DNA of 64,000 nucleotides from Actinomadura xylanilytica. GTDB taxonomy: Bacteria > Actinomycetota > Actinomycetes > Streptosporangiales > Streptosporangiaceae. Numbering within the stretch: position 1 is the stretch's first letter; each line of letters starts with the position of its first letter. The notes beneath the pieces are model-generated. The model searched no databases, was not told where the DNA came from, and was given only the letters and a program-made list of their open reading frames with translations. The stretch spans positions 930,001 through 994,000 of the forward strand of contig NZ_JASNWE010000002.1 in NCBI RefSeq assembly GCF_030283145.1, given 5' to 3'. The position numbers and the translations under genes are program-made. This document shows, piece by piece, positions 60,133 through 64,000 of the stretch.

Positions 60133-60537
60133 GTGCGTGTCAAGCGAACGCTCGCCCTGATGGGAGCCGGTGCCGCCGCGATGGCCTCGATCGCGATGAC
60201 GGCGCCCCCGGCGAGCGCGTCGGACGGGCAGGAGTATGCCAAGAAGGGCTCTCCGAGTCATGACTACTGGCTCCGCTGCACCACCCGTGACGGCGCGTTC
60301 GGCTGCTTTCAGCCGTACGGCGAGTACTTCTACATCAAGGACATCGAAAAGGAGGGCGAGTCCCCCTTTGTCCAGTGGAAGTCCAGCACCGGCCGGAGCG
60401 GGACTATCACGGCAAAAGTCGGCTACATGAACTGGGGCTACGTCAACAAGAGCTTCGACGAGTCCACCACGATCACCTTCCGCTCGTGCGTGCTGGTCTG
60501 CTCGAAGTGGACCTCCGTGAGCGCGGGCTACGAATAA
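60133..60537 (+). CDS. Small secreted protein
   Basis: A 134-residue exported protein: signal peptide to about residue 29 (AGAAAMASIAMTAPPASA), then an acidic-aromatic domain with Cys pairs (LRCTTRDGAFGCF, RSCVLVCSK) that probably form disulfides. Function unknown. GTG start with AAGGAGAG at the expected distance. The leader is AT-rich compared with the rest of the window and contains a GCACCTCCGAGGTGC hairpin, so it may have been acquired. Confidence 0.7.
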   Translation: MRVKRTLALMGAGAAAMASIAMTAPPASASDGQEYAKKGSPSHDYWLRCTTRDGAFGCFQPYGEYFYIKDIEKEGESPFVQWKSSTGRSGTITAKVGYMNWGYVNKSFDESTTITFRSCVLVCSKWTSVSAGYE

Positions 60538-60789
60538 CCACACCGCGAGACCGACGCCGGGGCTTCGTCAGAGCGCTGCGGGCGGCGAACGCCACGGTGG
60601 GGAGGCCGGCAGCTCGACGAGGCCGGCCGACCGGGAAACATGGTGGTGCCCATGGCATCCTCGATGAACCGACCCTGGCGGCGCTTCAGGCCGACTTCCT
60701 CGCGCCTCGGTGAAGCAAATGGTCGACCCACGCCGAACCTGGGCACAGGAGCGCTCGGCGCCGTCAAGACCGCCGGCTCGCATCGGCAG
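60538..60789. other. Degenerate region before the NlpC/P60 relic
   Basis: No intact gene. A short frame ending in the stretch GILDEPTLAALQADFLAPR has a coding look but no start or family match. Confidence 0.35.
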
Positions 60790-60937
60790 GCCGCACTGGA
60801 CCGGAATCCCGTCCAAACACTGGCACACCGGTACCGCCTCAGACCTGATCCTCTTCTAACGCGACCTGCGCCACATGGGGATGTACATCGGCGGCGGAAG
60901 GATGGTCCAAGCCCCTCCGACCGCTGAGCGCACCCAC
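60790..60937 (+). pseudogene. NlpC/P60 endopeptidase C-terminal fragment
   Basis: The frame reads PSKHWHTGTASDLILF, then a TAA stop, then RDLRHMGMYIGGGRMVQAPP. The latter is the classic NlpC/P60 end segment with its catalytic His (HMGMYIGGG). The catalytic Cys domain is missing upstream. It is a clear relic of a cell-wall peptidase gene interrupted by a nonsense mutation. Confidence 0.7.
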
Positions 60938-61057
60938 CGGCGTCCCCCGCGCTTCGCAACGCCTCGCCCCAAGCCCGCCCGCGCGGACATGCCGAGCCGG
61001 TCAGACCCAGTTGTACATGCCCATTGGTCGAGGTGGGCCCCCACACAGGAAGCCCAA

Positions 61058-61093
61058 ACGCCCCCGCTGACGTGTTGCTCAGCGGGGGCGTTG
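61058..61093 (-). terminator. Terminator after tRNA-Ser(GCT)
   Basis: A 13-bp stem AACGCCCCCGCTG/CAGCGGGGGCGTT with a 10-base loop lies five bases after the tRNA end, read leftward. Confidence 0.8.
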
Positions 61094-61097
61094 CTGG

Positions 61098-61190
61098 TGG
61101 CGGAGGATCGGGGATTTGAACCCCGGATGGGCGGTAAACCCAAACCGCATTAGCAGTGCGGCGCCATAGACCGGACTAGGCGAATCCTCC
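61098..61190 (-). tRNA. tRNA-Ser (anticodon GCT), with encoded CCA
   Basis: The acceptor pairs are GGAGGAT and ATCCTCC. The anticodon stem encloses CTGCTAA, giving anticodon GCT. A long variable arm and T-arm with GGTTCAAATCC follow, and CCA is encoded. It lies on the minus strand. Confidence 0.95.
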
Positions 61191-61505
61191 AGAAGCCCTG
61201 AGGCTCGGCACAGACTACCGGTTCGGCGTACCAACCAGCAAAGTCCGGCCTGGGGTCAGGGAGCCCAGTCTAGCCCCGTCGTGCGGGTCGCGCCTCCGAT
61301 GCCGCGAAAGCCGGCGTCCGGACGGCCAACACCGTCGACCCGCGTCCTTCCATCAGCGCGCGATGCTACGGCGCCTGCCCAAGGTCGCGAGCCGATCCGA
61401 GGCACTCTCCCCCGAGAGCACGCACACCCGTCCCCCCAGGTCGACGCGAGCCTGGCAACCGATTCGCGAACCTCCCCCCGGAGCCGGTACAGTTAACCCC
61501 GGCTG
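61191..61505. other. Intergenic region between the two tRNAs
   Basis: No gene or RNA is seen in these 315 bases. A TACAGTTAAC patch near the end can serve as -10 region of the tRNA-Arg gene. Confidence 0.5.
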
Positions 61506-61581
61506 GCAGCCGTAGCTCAACGGATAGAGCATCTGACTACGGATCAGAAGGTTGGGGGTTCGAATCCCTCCGGCTGCACCA
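61506..61581 (+). tRNA. tRNA-Arg (anticodon ACG), with encoded CCA
   Basis: Acceptor GCAGCCG pairs with CGGCTGC. Anticodon loop CTACGGA between TCTGA and TCAGA stems gives ACG. T-arm GGTTCGAATCC and encoded CCA complete it. Its 3' end is the probable insertion site for the integrase relic that follows. Confidence 0.96.
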
Positions 61582-61585
61582 GACA

Positions 61586-61620
61586 GGCCCTGACCTCCCG
61601 ATACTGCGGGGGCCAGGGCC
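61586..61620 (+). terminator. Terminator after tRNA-Arg
   Basis: GGCCCTG pairs with CAGGGCC and the stem continues through CTCCCG with CGGGGG around a short loop; TTCG follows. Confidence 0.7.
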
Positions 61621-61687
61621 TTCGTCGTTGAGGGACATTGCTCCAACACCTTCTGATTTGGTCATAGTGGGTGCTTACTATCTCGCC

Positions 61688-62368
61688 ATGAACCACGCCG
61701 ATCTACTGACCTGGCGGGAGTTCGAGCGCGACCTGCGCACCGCCAAGCGGATCCCCCCCGAACCATCCAGTCCTACAACGAGGCCGCCGAGCAGCTCGCC
61801 GAGTTCACCGCCGGCAGTTGGTGCGAAGCTGGCTGCGACCACGCCACCCATGACGGCGCCACGTTCGAGGACATGACCAAGGCGCACGTTCAGGACTACC
61901 TCCTCACCGTCCTGGACCGGCACTCCACCACGACCGCCGCGAACCGGTTCCGCTCCCTGCGCCGGTTCTTCAACTGGATGGTTCGGCGCGAAGACCGGCA
62001 AGGCGCTGTCGAAGTACCTGCGTGCCCGTCCCCGGCATCCGCTCGTCCTCGCGGCTCGGGCCAAGGACCCCGACTCCGACGGCCCCGCGCTGCTGTGGCT
62101 TGGCTGGTGCGGCAAGCCGCTCGATGCCTCCGGCATCTATCAAATGATCGAGCGGCGTTGTGACGAGGCTGGCATCCCTCGCATTCACCCGCACCAACTC
62201 CGGCACTTTGCTGTGGACGCCTGGTACGAGGATGGCGGCAGCATCCAGGACGCGATGACGCTGTTCGGCTGGTCGTCGCCCGCGATGGCCCACCACTATG
62301 CGAAGGCCACCGCGGGCAAGCGCGCGGTGGCCGCGTCACGGCGCGCGTCGCTGGGCGACCGGCTCTAG
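61688..62368 (+). pseudogene. Tyrosine recombinase/integrase pseudogene
   Basis: The start (MNHADLLTWREFERDLR) is the N-terminal core-binding domain of a phage-type integrase. At a run of seven Cs (61753-61759), one base short of the expected frame, it shifts to IQSYNEAAEQLAEFTAG. It then continues through HVQDYLLTVLDRHSTTTA and FFNWMV. A third frame, from a joint near 61980, gives KTGKALSKYL, then HPHQLRHF with the catalytic His/Arg and GWSSPAMAHHY with the Tyr. The first catalytic Arg box is lost in the deletion. It lies 106 bases after tRNA-Arg. Confidence 0.85.
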
Positions 62369-63156
62369 CAGAGCACCCGGGTCCCGATGGGGAGTGGCAG
62401 CTCCGGGCCGGCCACGCACAACCCGGACATGCCGGCCCGGCCGGGCGGCTCGGTCATGGATGGTGGGCTGACCTGGCTGACCTGGCTGGCCGGGCTGGCC
62501 GGGTCGCTCGGTCCCTGGGAGTCTCCGCCGGTGCTTTCGTCGACCGGCGGCGGACTGGTCGACGGGGTCGACGGGCCGGAGTCGGACGACGGGGCGGGTG
62601 GGCGGGCCGTCGAGGGCGGGCTGGAGGTGGGCCGACTCGGTGCGGGCGACGGGGTGCCGGACGGACTTGGAGAAGGACTCGGAGTCGAGCTGGAGCTCGG
62701 TGTGCGGGACGGGCGAACGGGCGTCGGCTCGGGGGGCGGGTCGGCGGGGTCGATCGGCCGAGGGGCCGCGGGTTCGCCGCGGTTGTTCCGGGGCAGGTCG
62801 ACGGCGAGCGGCGCGACGAGGGGCGCGACGGCGATGCTGCCAGCGGCGGCCGTGCCGGCGGCGACGAGTGCGGCGGCTTGGACGGAGTGTCCATGGCTCC
62901 AGCGGACGAGGGTCAGGACGACGACGCCGAGTGCGCCGAGTCGTGCCAGCCAGATCCGATTGGCACGTTCCTGTGCGGGCGGGGCCGGCGGGCTGGGCGG
63001 CAGACCGCGCGCCGTGGCCTCCTCTTCGATGAGCCGGTCGACGAGGGCGAGGTTGGCCTGTGCCTTGCTGGCGTTGATCTGGGCGCAGACGCGTGCTCGT
63101 CGGAGGGTGGCGAGGCGGTCGGTGTTGGTGGTGGGCTCCCTGTGCGGGTCCTGCAT
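62365..63156 (-). CDS. Single-pass membrane protein with Ser/Pro-rich outer region
   Basis: A 263-residue protein. An N-terminal cytosolic helix (RARVCAQINASKAQANLALVD) precedes one helix (IWLARLGALGVVVLTLV, plus [21 protein letters not shown]), and the rest is a Pro/Ser/Thr stalk. The C-terminus carries two Cys (GLCVAGPELPLPIGTRVLC), probably a disulfide loop. Start is the ATG of MQDPHREPTT. Its stop overlaps the integrase relic stop by four bases (CTAG). The function is unknown. Confidence 0.65.
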   Translation of the reverse strand: MQDPHREPTTNTDRLATLRRARVCAQINASKAQANLALVDRLIEEEATARGLPPSPPAPPAQERANRIWLARLGALGVVVLTLVRWSHGHSVQAAALVAAGTAAAGSIAVAPLVAPLAVDLPRNNRGEPAAPRPIDPADPPPEPTPVRPSRTPSSSSTPSPSPSPSGTPSPAPSRPTSSPPSTARPPAPSSDSGPSTPSTSPPPVDESTGGDSQGPSDPASPASQVSQVSPPSMTEPPGRAGMSGLCVAGPELPLPIGTRVLC

Positions 63157-63206
63157 GTGCAAACTCGGCTCCCTGATCTCGTTCGTGATCAGGGAGCCGC
63201 CGCTTG

Positions 63207-63386
63207 TCAGCGGTCGATCAGGTAGCCGTCGTAGACTCCGCCTACGCAGGTCCCGAAGTAACCCGTGACATGACCTCCGCCTTGTATGCATTGCTCGGCG
63301 GTGATCGACGGTGCCGCACTGGCCGGAACCGCAGTGATCATGGTCGCCACCGCGACCGTGATCGAGGCGATGAGGATACGTTTCAT
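63207..63386 (-). CDS. Small secreted two-Cys protein
   Basis: A 59-residue precursor: signal peptide RILIASITVAVATMITAVPASA, then a mature peptide of about 27 residues with two Cys (QCIQGGGHVTGYFGTC). A strong ribosome binding site (GGGGAGGG) precedes the ATG. The mature part could be a small disulfide-stabilised peptide. Function unknown; it is upstream of the stalk-protein gene on the same strand. Confidence 0.65.
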   Translation of the reverse strand: MKRILIASITVAVATMITAVPASAAPSITAEQCIQGGGHVTGYFGTCVGGVYDGYLIDR

Positions 63387-63614
63387 GATCAACCCTCCCC
63401 TTGATGACAATCAGTAGTTTAAGGATGACTTAGAGTCGCCATGACTTGCGGTTCGGCAAGATTCACCTAGCCTCCGCCGAGGCGACCGACCGACGTGGTC
63501 GACAGGCAGGAGCTCGACCGGCCGAACCGAACTTCGGTGACTCACTGTTAATGTTCCAATACTGTTTGTGATGGTTGGTGGATTGCCGGCCGCTTCGGAT
63601 CTTCAGGAGTCACC

Positions 63615-63908
63615 ATGAAACGAGTCGCGACCACGCTCGGAACCCTCGCCGTAGCCGGAACGCTCACCCTCGCCGCGCCCGGCACGGCCTCCGCCGCGCA
63701 CGGAGAACTCGTCTTCGGCGGCGGCCAGGTGGTCCATAACCCGAGCGGCTGCATCAAGGCCCAGACCCGGCCGCTCATCCTCCAGAACCGGACCAACGAG
63801 TATGCCCTGATCTTCAGTAGCCCGAACTGCACCCGCGAGATGCTGGCCGTGGTTCCTCCCGGAGGCCGCACCGTCCAGGAGCGCGGCTCCAGCGTCTACG
63901 TCGCGTAG
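63615..63908 (+). CDS. Small secreted protein
   Basis: A 97-residue exported protein: signal peptide to about residue 28 (GTLAVAGTLTLAAPGTASA), then a mature domain with two Cys (SGCIKAQ and PNCTRE) ending SSVYVA. It looks like the small secreted beta-proteins frequent in Streptomyces. Function unknown. ATG with TTCAGGAG upstream. Confidence 0.7.
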   Translation: MKRVATTLGTLAVAGTLTLAAPGTASAAHGELVFGGGQVVHNPSGCIKAQTRPLILQNRTNEYALIFSSPNCTREMLAVVPPGGRTVQERGSSVYVA

Positions 63909-63965
63909 TCCCCAACCCAACCCGGTGCGGACAACGCACTACCGGGAGAGAAGCCGACCGACAGG

Positions 63966-63997
63966 AAGCGCCACATCCCTGCGGGGGTGTGGCGCTT
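63966..63997 (+). terminator. Intrinsic terminator at the right edge
   Basis: AAGCGCCACA pairs with TGTGGCGCTT and is followed by TT, ending the small secreted protein transcript. Confidence 0.8.
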
Positions 63998-64000
63998 TTC

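Noticed and set aside
61506..64000. Complete integrated element or prophage
   Set aside because: The integrase is broken, no structural or replication genes follow and no second attachment-site repeat is visible.

Overview
The window is a high-GC actinobacterial chromosome segment. Codon third positions are almost all G or C, GTG starts are common, and the gene set is typical of filamentous actinomycetes: a Bpa/PafE proteasome activator, a BldG-like STAS protein, an RsbW-like ATPase, a subtilisin-inhibitor-like lipoprotein, SigE-type sigma factors and a second, divergent EF-Tu. A Streptosporangiales or Thermomonosporaceae member (Actinomadura-like) fits best, but genus is inference. Most of the window is core-like chromosome. 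Only the right end (about 60-64 kb) looks accessory, with pseudogenes and a tRNA-linked integrase relic.

Layout. 0-9.6 kb: an ABC ATPase with a divergent MarR-type regulator; a translationally coupled operon of dehydrogenase, pterin-synthase-like protein, glycosyltransferase and methyltransferase; stand-alone oxidoreductases and transferases; and an ECF sigma factor with its membrane partner. 9.7-10.5 kb: a structured leader RNA with an intrinsic terminator, then tenA. 12-18 kb: a copper locus (CopA, CopZ, two paralogous His-rich proteins, an FAD reductase) with four CsoR-like palindromes. 18-24.7 kb: a DnaA-box cluster before an Fpg/Nei glycosylase, an SSI-like lipoprotein, a rhodanese, a TPP riboswitch with a CytX-type permease, a PAS-GAF histidine kinase, an RsbW-like ATPase and a 6C-like small RNA. 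24.8-30.9 kb: arginine deiminase, a Tuf3-like EF-Tu with a small leader ORF, a secreted endonuclease/phosphatase-fold protein, small membrane proteins and a STAS protein.

31-37.7 kb: a polyprenol-sugar-dependent glycosyltransferase block (GT2, two multi-spanning transferases, a large membrane protein, DUF4446). 37.8-44.7 kb: pheA, a methyltransferase, serS, a secreted tyrosine phosphatase, a HAD phosphatase, bpa and a quinone reductase. 44.9-50 kb: a repeat-rich MinD-like ATPase, a cupin, tRNA-Ser(TGA) and cell-wall and membrane proteins. 50-55 kb: a MarR/pirin pair, an AAA ATPase preceded by a perfect SOS box, and a MauE-like/double-psi-barrel pair. 55-60 kb: two further sigma factors (one fused to a zinc-finger, membrane and extracellular module), a MerR regulator and a class III adenylate cyclase. 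60-64 kb: secreted small proteins, an NlpC/P60 relic, tRNA-Ser(GCT), tRNA-Arg(ACG) and a broken tyrosine integrase.

How the genes work together. Thiamine salvage is split between tenA and cytX, and only cytX carries the TPP riboswitch. The copper genes appear to form one CsoR-type regulon. At least ten genes show a TANNNT -10 element ending 6-8 bases before the start codon, so leaderless transcription seems common here. The most unusual items are the structured RNA before tenA, the DnaA-box array before fpg, the SOS box before the AAA ATPase, the pterin-synthase-like operon whose synthase lacks catalytic residues, and the Cys-rich double-psi-barrel/MauE pair.
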